Position numbers and translations under genes: made by a program. Of a stretch of 38,769 nt of DNA, positions 23,582-34,271 are shown piece by piece. Under the pieces are notes generated by a model. The model had not been told where the DNA came from. It saw nothing but the letters and a program-made list of their open reading frames with translations, and did not search any database. This stretch comes from JBBRVP01 sp038246785 (lineage in GTDB: Bacteria > Actinomycetota > Actinomycetes > Jiangellales > Jiangellaceae), in the NCBI GenBank assembly GCA_038246785.1, contig JBBRVP010000032.1:1-38769 (forward strand), read 5' to 3'. Each line of letters begins with the position of its first letter. Positions within the stretch are counted from its first letter, which is position 1.

Positions 23582-26218
23582 TCAGCGCTTGGCGGCGGAC
23601 CGCTTGCGGGTGACGCGTCTCTTGGGCGCCGGCCCCTTGGCCCGCTTCTCGGCGAGCAGCTCGGCGGCCCGCTCGAGGCTCACCGTCTCGACGGCGTCTC
23701 CGCGCCGCAGCGTCGCGTTGGTGTCGCCGTCGGTGACGTAGGCGCCGAAGCGGCCGTCCTTGACGACGACCGGCTGACCCGTGTCGGGATCCGGGCCCAG
23801 CTCGCGCAACGGCGCCGCCGCAGCCCGGCCGCGACCACGCTGCTTGGGCTGGGCGTAGATCGCCAGCGCTTCGTCCAGGGTCACCGTGAAAAGCTGCTGC
23901 TCCGAGTCCAGTGACCGCGAGTCGGTGCCGCGCTTGAGGTAGGGGCCGTAGCGGCCGTTCTGGGCGGTGATCTGCCCGCCGGTCTGCAGATCCGTGCCGA
24001 CCACCCGCGGAAGCGTCAGCAATCGCAGGGCCTCGTCGAGGGTGACGGTGTCCGGCGTCATGTCCTTGAACAGCGAGGCGGTGCGCGGCTTCGCGGACTT
24101 GGGGGCATCGCCGGGGAGCACCTCGGTGACGTACGGCCCGTACCGACCCGCCTTCACGACGATGCCGCGTCCGGTCGCCGGGTCGCTGCCGAGCACACGC
24201 TCGCCAGTGGGCTGGGCCAGGAGCTCGCGCGCCTTGTCGAGGGTGAGCTCGTCGGGCGGCAGGTCCTCGGGGATGTTGGCTCGGGTGCCGTCGCCGTCCT
24301 CGACGTACGGGCCATAGCGGCCGACGCGGGCGACCACGTCGCCGCCGATCGGGAACGAGCTGATCCCGCGCGCGTCGATGTCGCCGAGCGCCTCGGTGAG
24401 CTGCCGGAGCCCCGCCGTGCCGGCCGCGGCGTCACCGTCCCAGAAGCGGGCCAGCATCTCGGCCCGGTCCGCCGCGCCGCTGGCGACGTCGTCGAGCCGG
24501 TCCTCCATGCGAGCGGTGAAGTCATAGTCGACGAGCTGGCCGAAGTGCTCCTCCAGCAGCCGAACAACCGCGAACGCCAGCCACGACGGGACGAGCGCCG
24601 ACCCGCGCTTGAAGACGTAGCCGCGGTCGAGGATCGTGCCGAGGATCGAGGCGTACGTGGAGGGGCGCCCGATCTCGCGCTCCTCCAGCTCGCGGACGAG
24701 AGTCGCCTCGGTGTAGCGGGCCGGCGGCTTGGTCGCGTGGCCCTCGGGGTCGACCGACAGCGCGCTGAGCGGGTCGCCCTCGGCGACCTGCGGCAGTCGG
24801 CGCTCGGCGGAGTCGAGCTCGGCCTCCGGGTCGTCGGAACCCTCGACGTAGGCCTTGAGGAAGCCGTGGAAGGTGATGACCTTGCCACCGGCGGTCAGTT
24901 CGGCGCGCTCCCCGCCGCTGGCGGTCGCCGCGACCCGTACCGTCACCGACTGACCCACGGCGTCGCGCATCTGCGAGGCGACGGTACGCATCCAGACCAG
25001 CTCGTAGAGCCGGAAGTCGTCACCGCTCAGGCCGGTCTGTCCGGGGGTGACGAAGGAGTCGCCGGCCGGCCGGATCGCCTCGTGCGCCTCCTGCGCGTTC
25101 TTGACCTTGCTGGCGTAGCTGCGCGGGGCGTCGGGGAGGTAGTCGCGTCCGTAGAGCTCCGCCACCTGCCGCCGGGCAGCCGCGACCGCCGACTCCGAGA
25201 GGGTCGTGGAGTCCGTGCGCATGTAGGTGATGTGGCCGGCCTCGTAGAGCCGTTGGGCCACCTGCATCGTGCGCTTGGCGCCGAAGCCGAGCTTGCGGCT
25301 GGCCTCCTGCTGCAGCGTCGTGGTGCGGAACGGGGCGTAGGGGCTGCGCCGGTAGGGCTTGGACTCGACGGAGGTGACGGCGTACGCCACGTCGCTCAGC
25401 CCGGCCGCCAGCGCGCGGGCGCGCGCCTCGTCGAGAACGACCGCGTCACCCCGCAGCTGTCCGCGGGTGTCGAAGTCCCGGCCGGTGGCGACCCGGCGGC
25501 CGTCGAGGGCGACGAGCCGGGCGCTGAACGAGCGGACGTCCTCGTTGTCCCGCCCCGTGTCCAGGTGGGCGGTGAGGTCCCAGTAGCCGGCGGAGCGGAA
25601 GGCCATGCGCTCGCGCTCGCGGTCGACGACGAGTCGGGTGGCGACGCTTTGCACGCGGCCGGCGGACAGGCCCTGGGTGACCTTGCGCCACAGCACGGGC
25701 GAGACCTCGTAGCCGTAGAGCCGGTCGACGATACGGCGGGCCTCCTGCGCGTCGACGAGGTGCTCGTCGATCTCGCGCGGAGCCTGCACCGCGCGGCGGA
25801 TGGCGTCGGGGGTGATCTCGTGGAAGACCATGCGGCGTACGGGGACCTTGGGCTTGAGCTCCTCGCGCAGGTGCCAGGCGATGGCCTCGCCCTCACGGTC
25901 CTCGTCGGTGGCCAGGTAGAGCTCGTCGACGTCCTTGAGCAGCCCCTTGAGCTTGCGCACCTGCTCCCTGGCCCGCCCGGCCGGGACGACGTACAGCGGC
26001 TCGAACCCGCCCTCGACGTCGACGCCGACGGGGTCGCCGAAGCGGGCCCGCTTGGCCTCCGGTACCTCGGTCTTCTTGCTCGGCAGGTCGCGGATGTGTC
26101 CGAACGAGGATTCCACGACGTAGCCGCGGCCAAGGTAGCCGGCGATCGTCTTCGCCTTGGCGGGCGACTCCACGATCACCAGGCGGCGGGTCGCGCCGTC
26201 GGCCTTGCCTGCGGGCAC
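23582..26218 (-). CDS. topA: DNA topoisomerase I (type IA)
   Basis: This 878-aa enzyme relaxes negative supercoils. An N-terminal TOPRIM domain opens with RRLVIVESPAKAKTI and carries DEDREGEAIAWHL. The catalytic tyrosine is in ITYMRTDST, preceded by GLSAGRVQSVA. The C-terminal third has several topoisomerase C-terminal repeats with the core GRYGPYV/GRFGAYV. It ends in a Lys/Arg/Ala tail (RRVTRKRSAAKR) and has no zinc fingers, as is usual for actinobacteria. GTG 26218 has GGAG 7 nt upstream; the longer frame to 26359 is not conserved. In Streptomyces topA also precedes tmk and holB (recalled SCO3543-3541). Confidence 0.97.
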   Translation of the reverse strand: MPAGKADGATRRLVIVESPAKAKTIAGYLGRGYVVESSFGHIRDLPSKKTEVPEAKRARFGDPVGVDVEGGFEPLYVVPAGRAREQVRKLKGLLKDVDELYLATDEDREGEAIAWHLREELKPKVPVRRMVFHEITPDAIRRAVQAPREIDEHLVDAQEARRIVDRLYGYEVSPVLWRKVTQGLSAGRVQSVATRLVVDRERERMAFRSAGYWDLTAHLDTGRDNEDVRSFSARLVALDGRRVATGRDFDTRGQLRGDAVVLDEARARALAAGLSDVAYAVTSVESKPYRRSPYAPFRTTTLQQEASRKLGFGAKRTMQVAQRLYEAGHITYMRTDSTTLSESAVAAARRQVAELYGRDYLPDAPRSYASKVKNAQEAHEAIRPAGDSFVTPGQTGLSGDDFRLYELVWMRTVASQMRDAVGQSVTVRVAATASGGERAELTAGGKVITFHGFLKAYVEGSDDPEAELDSAERRLPQVAEGDPLSALSVDPEGHATKPPARYTEATLVRELEEREIGRPSTYASILGTILDRGYVFKRGSALVPSWLAFAVVRLLEEHFGQLVDYDFTARMEDRLDDVASGAADRAEMLARFWDGDAAAGTAGLRQLTEALGDIDARGISSFPIGGDVVARVGRYGPYVEDGDGTRANIPEDLPPDELTLDKARELLAQPTGERVLGSDPATGRGIVVKAGRYGPYVTEVLPGDAPKSAKPRTASLFKDMTPDTVTLDEALRLLTLPRVVGTDLQTGGQITAQNGRYGPYLKRGTDSRSLDSEQQLFTVTLDEALAIYAQPKQRGRGRAAAAPLRELGPDPDTGQPVVVKDGRFGAYVTDGDTNATLRRGDAVETVSLERAAELLAEKRAKGPAPKRRVTRKRSAAKR

Positions 26219-26285
26219 AGTCGGTCTCCAGTCGTCTCGGCGGTTGGTGTGCGCGGCCGGGTGGGCGCGAACCGTACGGGTCGGG

Positions 26286-26316
26286 AGTCTGCGGCCCCGA
26301 CCGGTCCTGCTGTCAA
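26286..26316 (-). promoter_or_regulatory. Candidate topA promoter
   Basis: A perfect -35 hexamer TTGACA lies at 26316-26311 on the minus strand. A weak -10 (CAGACT, 26291-26286) follows after 19 nt. Transcription would begin about 60 nt before the topA GTG. The long spacer and poor -10 make this tentative. Confidence 0.3.
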
Positions 26317-26407
26317 CATCGCCCCCCGCCATCGGGACCGTAACGGGCGCGGACCGCACCGGCGTTCCCGGGTCGGTGGGCGCCGGATCGGGGGCGTCGG
26401 GTCGGCT

Positions 26408-26818
26408 TCAGCCGGCGAGGTAGCTCAGCCGCACGGTCCGGACGGGGTTGTCGACGTTGGTGTCGACCAGGCACACCGCCTGCCAGGTGCCGAGGGCCAG
26501 CCGGCCGCCGAGCACGGGGAGGACGGCGTACGGGGCGACGAGGGCCGGCATGACATGGTCGCGCCCGTGGCCGGGGCTGCCGTGACGGTGCCGCCAGCGC
26601 GCGTCGCGGGGAAACAGTTCGGCCAGCGTCTTCAGCAGGTCGGTGTCGCTGCCGGCGCCGGTCTCGAGCACGGCGACGCCCGCGGTGGCGTGCGGGACGA
26701 AGACGTGCAGCAGCCCGTCGCCGGCACCGGACGAGCGCAGGAACTCCGCGCACTCGGCCGTCAGGTCGACGACCCGCTCCTGGTCGCCGGTGCGGACCTC
26801 GATCTCGGCGCTGTGCAC
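26408..26818 (-). CDS. YjbQ family (UPF0047) protein
   Basis: This 136-aa single-domain protein of the YjbQ family forms small trimeric beta-barrels. Some members show weak thiamine-phosphate synthase activity; the true role is unsettled. Family markers are VFVPHATAGVAVLETG, an internal His-rich loop (HRHGSPGHGRDHVMPAL) and LGGRLALGTWQAVCLVD. The start is GTG 26818. It lies 189 nt upstream of topA and 64 nt downstream of hppA, separated from hppA by a GC-rich hairpin. It is probably transcribed from its own promoter or by readthrough. Confidence 0.9.
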   Translation of the reverse strand: MHSAEIEVRTGDQERVVDLTAECAEFLRSSGAGDGLLHVFVPHATAGVAVLETGAGSDTDLLKTLAELFPRDARWRHRHGSPGHGRDHVMPALVAPYAVLPVLGGRLALGTWQAVCLVDTNVDNPVRTVRLSYLAG

Positions 26819-26850
26819 GCAGCGGAGGCTACGACGCGTGCAAGCCGGCC

Positions 26851-26873
26851 GGCCGGCCGATCGTCGGCCGGCT
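26851..26873 (-). terminator. Hairpin after hppA
   Basis: GCCGGCCGA (26852-26860) pairs perfectly with TCGGCCGGC (26864-26872) around a 3-nt loop, with one further G-T pair. It lies 10 nt beyond the hppA stop and has no U-tract. It is surrounded by further GGCC copies that allow alternative pairings. Confidence 0.6.
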
Positions 26874-26882
26874 CCCTTGCGG

Positions 26883-29210
<2,328 letters not shown>

Positions 29211-29552
29211 GCGTCCTCCTTGACGTGGCCCGCAGGGCCCTCGACGACGCCCACCGGCCGCAGGTGGCCTGCGGCGACGAGCTCAGCGCGCCGGTCCCGC
29301 GGCGTACGGGACTGGTTGTACGACCCGATGCATACGAGCCTGGGACCGGCAGAACAGGCATGCGGGCCGGAGTCTAGTGGGCACGTGCGCGCGCTCCGTC
29401 AGGGCCTTTCGGCGGGGAGTGCGCGAGGCATCCCCCACGTCCCATGCGCCTCCCCGCCGCGTCACTTCCGCGCGTTGATCGAGAAGTGGACGACCTCCCG
29501 ACGCCCGCGACGTCCCCCCACTCGGTGATCGACGCGCCGCCGGGGGCTGCGT
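29211..29552. other. 342-nt intergenic leader of hppA with three hairpins
   Basis: No gene is seen here. Close to hppA are three perfect short hairpins: GGCCC-GCA-GGGCC (29227-29239), CCGCAG-N5-CTGCGG (29258-29274) and GTCCCG-N7-CGGGAC (29294-29312). All would lie in the 5' leader of the hppA mRNA if the promoter is upstream of them. Nearer the anti-sigma gene, CGCGTTGATCGAGAAGTG (about 29471-29488) and CACTCGGTGATCGACGCG (about 29521-29538) form a partial inverted repeat. This could be the 3' end of the anti-sigma transcript. No convincing -10/-35 pair is visible. Confidence 0.5.
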
Positions 29553-29984
29553 TCAGGCCGGCCAGCCGAGTCGTACGTCGAGCCCGTCCGCACCGGTGCG
29601 GACGGTGACGTCGGGGACCAGGCTGGTGAGCACCATGAGCGTGCTGCCGGCCGGCAGCGGGTCGGAACCGTCATCTGTGCCGACGCCCTCGACGGCGGCG
29701 GCCACGACCTCAGCGGCCGCCTCCCCCTCGGCCGCCGGGAGGTCGCCCGGGGCGCGGATCTCGACGGCCAGCCCGTCGTCGTCACGGAAGCGGACGCTGA
29801 CCGCAGCGTCGGAGCCCTCGCCGACGAGGGCGACCGCGAGGCTGCATGCCTCGCCGACGGCCAGGCGCACCTCGTCGAGGACATCGCCGGCCAGCCCGAC
29901 CCGACGCGCCAATGTCGTAGCCACCTGGCGGGCGGTGCGGACCAGGGCCGGGCGGGCGGCGATCCGGAGCTCGACCTGCGGCAC
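29553..29984 (-). CDS. Anti-sigma factor-like protein (RsbW/HATPase family) downstream of bldG
   Basis: This 143-aa protein is related to the serine-kinase anti-sigma factors (GHKL ATPase fold). The N-terminal half VRTARQVATTLARRVGL followed by DEVRLAVGEACSLAVAL resembles the N-box region, although the canonical E-x-x-x-N reads E-A-C-S, so the Mg-binding Asn is replaced. The rest (VSVRFRDDDGLAVEIRAPG) is the central sheet, and a canonical DxGxG box is not evident. Kinase activity is therefore uncertain. The GTG start is 8 nt after the bldG stop. In Streptomyces the gene after bldG encodes such an anti-sigma factor (recalled SCO3548), so it is the likely BldG partner. Confidence 0.82.
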   Translation of the reverse strand: MPQVELRIAARPALVRTARQVATTLARRVGLAGDVLDEVRLAVGEACSLAVALVGEGSDAAVSVRFRDDDGLAVEIRAPGDLPAAEGEAAAEVVAAAVEGVGTDDGSDPLPAGSTLMVLTSLVPDVTVRTGADGLDVRLGWPA

Positions 29985-29992
29985 GCGCGGAG

Positions 29993-30334
29993 TCAGTCGG
30001 CCGCCGCGACGGCGTCGTCGACGCTGTCGTGGATAGAGAAGACCTTGGTCAGACCGGTGATGCGGAAGATCTTGAGGATGCGCTCCTGCGTGCACACCAG
30101 ACGCAGCGACCCGTCGTGGGCGCGGACCCGCTTGAGGCCGCCGACGAGCACGCCGAGCCCGGTCGAGTCGAGGAACTCCACACCCTCCAGGTCGACGACG
30201 AGGTGGTAGTTGCCCCCGTTGACGAGCTCGACGAGCTGCTCGCGCAGCCGGGGGGCGGTGTAGACGTCGATCTCGCCGGCGACCTCCACCACGGTGCGGT
30301 CGTCGACGGTGCGGGTCGACAGGGACAGGTCCAC
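29993..30334 (-). CDS. bldG: Anti-anti-sigma factor BldG (STAS domain)
   Basis: This 113-aa STAS protein is very close to Streptomyces BldG, which controls differentiation and stress sigma factors. It starts VDLSLSTRTVDDRTVVEVAG, then EIDVYTAPRLREQL, HLVVDLEGVEFLDSTGLGVL, and ends with KIFRITGLTKVF. The phospho-accepting serine is in FLDSTGLG. The start is GTG 30334, with AGGAGG 9 nt upstream. It is followed by its anti-sigma partner and is divergent from the helicase gene. The 155-nt intergenic region contains a perfect 16-bp palindrome. Confidence 0.95.
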   Translation of the reverse strand: MDLSLSTRTVDDRTVVEVAGEIDVYTAPRLREQLVELVNGGNYHLVVDLEGVEFLDSTGLGVLVGGLKRVRAHDGSLRLVCTQERILKIFRITGLTKVFSIHDSVDDAVAAAD

Positions 30335-30380
30335 GAAGCGTTCCCTCCTGGATGCGAGTCCCGGCATTCAACCACCACAG

Positions 30381-30396
30381 CACGGACCGGTCCGTG
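30381..30396. promoter_or_regulatory. 16-bp perfect palindrome between bldG and the helicase
   Basis: CACGGACCGGTCCGTG is its own reverse complement. It lies 47 nt before the bldG start and 93 nt before the helicase start, in the divergent promoter region. Size and symmetry fit an operator for a dimeric repressor. The regulator is not known, and no second copy was noticed in the window. Confidence 0.5.
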
Positions 30397-30489
30397 GCGT
30401 CCCGGACGCGAGTGGCGCGTGCGCCGCCGTGTCCGGGAGCGGTGCGACGATGGGACGGTGCTAGTCACGACCCGACCCGCGCCGATGCC

Positions 30490-32847
30490 ATGACGGCGCC
30501 GCCGACGGCGGCACCGCGGTCCGGACGCCTGCTCGACAGGCTCCGCACGCCCTCCCGGGCGGCTCGGGTCACCCATGTCCAGGAGGTGGCGGAGCGACCG
30601 GGCCGCACTGTGGCATGGCCCGGGTGGGCCGACCCCGAGGTCCTCGGGCGGCTACGCGCCGGCGGGGTCGAGTCACCGTGGGAGCACCAGGTCGCCGCGG
30701 CCGATCTTGCCCGCTCCGGGCGGCACGTCGTCGTGGCGACCGGTACGGCGTCGGGCAAGTCGCTGGCCTACCTGCTACCCGGCCTGACCGCCGTACGCGA
30801 GGGGCTCGCCGCCCCCCGTGGCCGCGGCGCCACCGTGCTCTACCTCGCGCCCACCAAAGCATTGGCCGCCGACCAGCGGCGGGTCCTCGCGGAGCTGGCC
30901 GTGCCCGGCGTTCTGGCGGCGACTGTCGACGGGGACGCCTCCCGGGAGGAGCGCGACTGGGCGCGGGCGCACGCCGCGTGGCTGCTCAGCAACCCCGACA
31001 TGCTGCACCGCTCGCTGTTGCCAAGTCACGAGCGGTGGAGCGGTTTTTGGCGGTCCCTGCGTTACGTCGCCGTCGATGAGTGCCATGCCTATCGCGGTGT
31101 GTTCGGCTCCCACGTAGCGCAGGTGATGCGCCGGCTGCGGCGGGTGGCGGCGTTCCACGGCGCCGACCCGGTGTTCGTCCTTGCCTCGGCGACGGTCTCC
31201 CAGCCGGCGGTTGCGGCCGGGCGGCTCATCGGCTGCGAGGTCGATGAGGTGATCGACGATACGTCGCCGCGGGGGCCCACGACGTTCGCTCTGTGGGAGC
31301 CGCCGGAGCGGACGGCGACACCGGGCGAGCCCGACCCAGGCGAGGGCGCCGGCGCGGCGGCCGGACTGGGCTCGCGTCGCTCGATGCTGAGCGAGACCGC
31401 GGACCTGCTCGCCGACCTCGTCGTCGAGGGCGTGCGCAGCGTGGCCTTTGTCCGCAGCCGGCGCGCCGCAGAAACGGTCGCCCTGCTAGCCCGGGGACAC
31501 CTCGAGCAAGTCGAACCCGGGCTGGGTGGGCGCGTGGCGGCCTACCGCGGCGGCTACCTGCGCGAGGAGCGGCGGGCGCTGGAGTCCGCGCTGCAGGACG
31601 GCCGGCTGCTCGCGGTGGCGGCGACGACCGCGCTGGAGCTCGGCATCGACGTGGCCGGGCTCGACGCGGTGCTCATCGCCGGCTGGCCCGGCACCCGGGC
31701 GTCGCTGTGGCAGCAGGCTGGGCGGGCGGGGCGGGCCGGGCGGGCTGCCCTGGCGGTGCTGGTGGCGCGCGACGACCCGCTCGACCGCTACGTCGTCCAC
31801 CATCCCGAGACGGTGTTCGGGCGCCCTGTCGAACAGACCGTCCTCGACCCGAACAACCCCTATGTCCTCGCGCCGCACCTGGCGGCGGCGGCCCAGGAGC
31901 GGCCGCTGTGCAGCGCGGACCTGGCCATGTTCGGGCCGAGCGCGGCCGAGCTGGTGGACCGGCTCGAGCGGCGCGGCTGGTTGCGGCGGCGGCCCTCCGG
32001 GTGGTTCTGGACCCGCGGCGATCGGGCAGCAGACCTGGTCGACATCCGCGGCACCGGCGAGCAGCCGGTGCGCCTCGTCGAGACATCCACCGGACGGCTG
32101 CTCGGCACCGTCGACACGGCCGCGGCCCACGGCACGGTCCACGAAGGCGCGGTCTACCTGCACCAGGGCGAGAGCTACCTCGTCGAGGCCCTCGACGTCG
32201 ACGAGGCGGTGGCCTTCGTGGCGGCCGGCGACCCGGGCTACACGACGTCGGCGCGCTCAGTGAGCGAGGTGTCGATCGTGTCCACCGACGCCGAGCAGTG
32301 CTGGGGTGAGGCGCGGCTGGCCCTGGGCACGGTCGACGTGACCAGCCAGGTCACGTCCTACCTGCGCCGCCGGCCCGGCTCCGGCGAGGTGCTCGGTGAG
32401 TGGGCGCTCGCCCTACCGTCGCGGCAGCTGCGCACCCGCGGCTGCTGGTGGACCTGGTCGGACCAGCAGGTGGCGGCCGCCGGCGTCCAGCCGGGCGTCC
32501 TGCCGGGAGCGACGCACGCAGCCGAGCACGCGTCGATCGGACTGCTCCCGCTCTTTGCCACCTGCGACCGCTGGGATGTGGGCGGTGTGTCGACGGCGCT
32601 GCACCCGACGACCGGCCGGGCGACAGTTGTCGTCCATGACGGCCACCCGGGAGGCGCCGGTTTTGTCGAGCGCGGCTACCGGGCTGCGCGTGCCTGGCTG
32701 CGGGCCACCCGCGACGTCGTGGCGTCGTGCGGCTGTCCGGCCGGGTGCCCGTCGTGCGTACAGTCGCCGAAGTGCGGGAATGCTAACGAACCACTGGACA
32801 AGCAGGGCGCGCTGCGACTGCTCGACGTCCTGCTTTCCGGCGCCTGA
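30490..32847 (+). CDS. DEAD/DEAH-box helicase with C-terminal cysteine (DUF1998/MrfA-like) module
   Basis: This 785-aa superfamily 2 helicase belongs to the 'helicase/secretion neighbourhood' group. Motif I is ATGTASGKS (about residue 80), motif Ia APTKALAADQ, motif II VDECHAYRG, motif III ASATVSQP, and motif VI QQAGRAGRAGR. The C-terminal region has the cysteine cluster CGCPAGCPSCVQSPKCGN, as in the MrfA type of DNA-repair helicase. ATG 30490 follows a non-conserved stretch. The gene is divergent from bldG. Placing the helicase next to the tad genes is a conserved actinobacterial arrangement; no functional link is known. Confidence 0.93.
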   Translation: MTAPPTAAPRSGRLLDRLRTPSRAARVTHVQEVAERPGRTVAWPGWADPEVLGRLRAGGVESPWEHQVAAADLARSGRHVVVATGTASGKSLAYLLPGLTAVREGLAAPRGRGATVLYLAPTKALAADQRRVLAELAVPGVLAATVDGDASREERDWARAHAAWLLSNPDMLHRSLLPSHERWSGFWRSLRYVAVDECHAYRGVFGSHVAQVMRRLRRVAAFHGADPVFVLASATVSQPAVAAGRLIGCEVDEVIDDTSPRGPTTFALWEPPERTATPGEPDPGEGAGAAAGLGSRRSMLSETADLLADLVVEGVRSVAFVRSRRAAETVALLARGHLEQVEPGLGGRVAAYRGGYLREERRALESALQDGRLLAVAATTALELGIDVAGLDAVLIAGWPGTRASLWQQAGRAGRAGRAALAVLVARDDPLDRYVVHHPETVFGRPVEQTVLDPNNPYVLAPHLAAAAQERPLCSADLAMFGPSAAELVDRLERRGWLRRRPSGWFWTRGDRAADLVDIRGTGEQPVRLVETSTGRLLGTVDTAAAHGTVHEGAVYLHQGESYLVEALDVDEAVAFVAAGDPGYTTSARSVSEVSIVSTDAEQCWGEARLALGTVDVTSQVTSYLRRRPGSGEVLGEWALALPSRQLRTRGCWWTWSDQQVAAAGVQPGVLPGATHAAEHASIGLLPLFATCDRWDVGGVSTALHPTTGRATVVVHDGHPGGAGFVERGYRAARAWLRATRDVVASCGCPAGCPSCVQSPKCGNANEPLDKQGALRLLDVLLSGA

Positions 32848-32861
32848 TCCATCCGTTCGAC

Positions 32862-33344
32862 GTGTCACCTACTGAGAGGCGGCTCGCTGTGCTGCTGCTG
32901 GGCATCGTCCTGCTGCTGGTGCTCGTCCTGGTGTCGGCCGTGGTGCTGACCGGGGCGAGCGATCAGGTGCGTGTCTCCGGGGTCGGCATCGACGTCTCGA
33001 TCACGGCGGGCACGCTGTTCGTGGTCGGCATCGTCGTGGGGTTGCTCGCCCTCGTCGGCTTCGGGCTGGTGCTGCGCGGGACGGCCCGCTCGGCCCGCAA
33101 ACGCGGGGAGGTGCGGGCGCTGCGCCGGGAGGCCGCCGCGGGCCACGACGTCGAAGCCGAACGCGGCCGCATCGCCGCCGAGCGCGACCAGCTCGCGGCT
33201 GACAAGTCGCGGCTGGAGTCCACGGACCGGGGGAGGCTGCCCGACGGCCGACCGGCCGACGCACCACGGCCCGGCACCAGTGCCCCGCACGCCGGCGACG
33301 AGCGGCTCGCGTCCCCGCCGGAGCGAGGCGAGCCGCCGCCGTGA
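32862..33344 (+). CDS. Two-helix membrane protein with coiled coil, unknown function
   Basis: This protein of up to 160 aa has two TM helices (LAVLLLGIVLLLVLVLVSAVV and AGTLFVVGIVVGLLALVGFGLVL). They are joined by a short loop with RVSGVGIDVSITAG. A basic stretch (RGTARSARKRG) and a helical charged segment (EVRALRREAAAGHDVEAERGRIAAERDQL in parts), likely coiled coil, follow. The C-terminal 45 residues are Pro/Gly-rich and disordered. GTG 32862 lies 14 nt after the helicase stop. GTG 32889, behind GAGAGG, is an alternative. I do not recognise the family. Confidence 0.75.
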   Translation: MSPTERRLAVLLLGIVLLLVLVLVSAVVLTGASDQVRVSGVGIDVSITAGTLFVVGIVVGLLALVGFGLVLRGTARSARKRGEVRALRREAAAGHDVEAERGRIAAERDQLAADKSRLESTDRGRLPDGRPADAPRPGTSAPHAGDERLASPPERGEPPP

Positions 33345-33350
33345 CCCCGT

Positions 33351-33377
33351 GACCCGCCCGCCCCGGAGCGGCGGGTC
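33351..33377. terminator. Hairpin between convergent genes
   Basis: GACCCGCC (33351-33358) pairs with GGCGGGTC (33370-33377) around an 11-nt loop. It starts 6 nt after the plus-strand gene and faces the end of the minus-strand tad operon, so it may serve both. The rest of the 157-nt gap to 33501 shows nothing else. Confidence 0.55.
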
Positions 33378-33501
33378 CGGGGCCGGGTCAGGACCGCATG
33401 GCCAGGGCCGCGTATCCAGGGCCGCCCGTCCGAGGCGCCTGTCCGGGGGGCGGCCTGTGTGCGGGGGCCAGCCGGGGCCAGCCCCGCCGTCCGGGCAGCT
33501 G

Positions 33502-33879
33502 TCATGGCAGCCCGCCGGTGGTGGCACGTGCCCGCCGCACGGGATCAGGAAGCCCGCGGGCGGCCAAGGGCAGCGGTACCCGCACGGCTACCTCCACGGC
33601 CTCGACGGCGACGTCGCAGCTCACGAGCTGTCCGCCGTTGACGGCGGCGATCTCAGCCGCCGCGGCGCATGCCGCCGCTGGTCCTCCGGTCGATGCCGCG
33701 GACGCCCCGGCGAGGGCCGCGAGATCGGCCGCCGCGGCCGCTCGGTGCCGGGCTGCCACGCCGGAGGCGAGGACCAGGCAGGCCCAGGCGGCGGTCGCGA
33801 CGGCGGCGACCACGACGAGCATGAGCACGGTGCCCGCACCCTGCTGGGGGCGCGGGCCTCGGCTCGGCCATCCGCTCAT
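33502..33879 (-). CDS. TadE-like secretion-neighbourhood protein
   Basis: This 125-aa protein has one N-terminal TM helix after QQGAGTVLMLVVVAAVATAAWACLVL. An Ala-rich exported domain with two Cys and a beta-like end (VAVEAVEVAVRVPLPL) follows. It resembles the Rv3654c-type TadE-like/TadF-like minor pilins found last in actinobacterial tad clusters. The +5 glutamate of classic prepilins is absent, so processing by a prepilin peptidase is uncertain. ATG 33879 overlaps the tadE stop as ATGA. It is the last gene of the operon. Confidence 0.82.
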   Translation of the reverse strand: MSGWPSRGPRPQQGAGTVLMLVVVAAVATAAWACLVLASGVAARHRAAAAADLAALAGASAASTGGPAAACAAAAEIAAVNGGQLVSCDVAVEAVEVAVRVPLPLAARGLPDPVRRARATTGGLP

Positions 33880-34271
33880 CGGGGCTCGGCCGCCGCCACG
33901 GCCATCCCCTGCAGCCGCACGGGGACGCTGCCCAGCCACCCCGGGGCCCGGGCGAGCGCCTGCACGGTCACCCGCACCCGTTCGCCGGTTTCGGCGACCT
34001 CGACCCGGGCGCCGGGCGGCGCGACCGACCGGGCCAGTTGGACCGCCGCGGAGCGCTCGTCGTGCCGCGCGAGCGCCCGTGCGCCTTCGCGTGCCGCGTC
34101 GAGGCAGCGCAGCTGCACGGCGGCCAGGGATACCGCCCACACGAGGGCGAGGCACAGGAGCACGACCGCCGGCAGGGCGGTCGCGAGCTCGGCCGTCACC
34201 GCGCCTCGCGCCGCCTTGGCCCTGGTCGTGCGGGCGCCCGGGCGGGCCGCCGATCGGCCGGCTCCGGTCAT
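33876..34271 (-). CDS. tadE: TadE-family minor pilin
   Basis: This 131-aa protein has a basic N-terminus and the prepilin-like cleavage site RG-AVTAE at residues 22-28. Glu28 is at +5, followed by the hydrophobic helix LATALPAVVLLCLALVWAVSL. The exported part contains CLDAAREGARALAR, a typical TadE stretch, and a short beta-rich end. It is expected to be a minor pilin or pseudopilin of the Tad system. The ATG overlaps the stop of the 60-aa prepilin gene as ATGA, and its own end overlaps the last gene. Confidence 0.88.
   Translation of the reverse strand: MTGAGRSAARPGARTTRAKAARGAVTAELATALPAVVLLCLALVWAVSLAAVQLRCLDAAREGARALARHDERSAAVQLARSVAPPGARVEVAETGERVRVTVQALARAPGWLGSVPVRLQGMAVAAAEPR

Noticed and set aside
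29462..29884. 140-codon minus-strand frame reaching into the hppA-anti-sigma gap
   Set aside because: It overlaps the anti-sigma gene in another frame and its peptide is Arg/Ser/Pro-rich.
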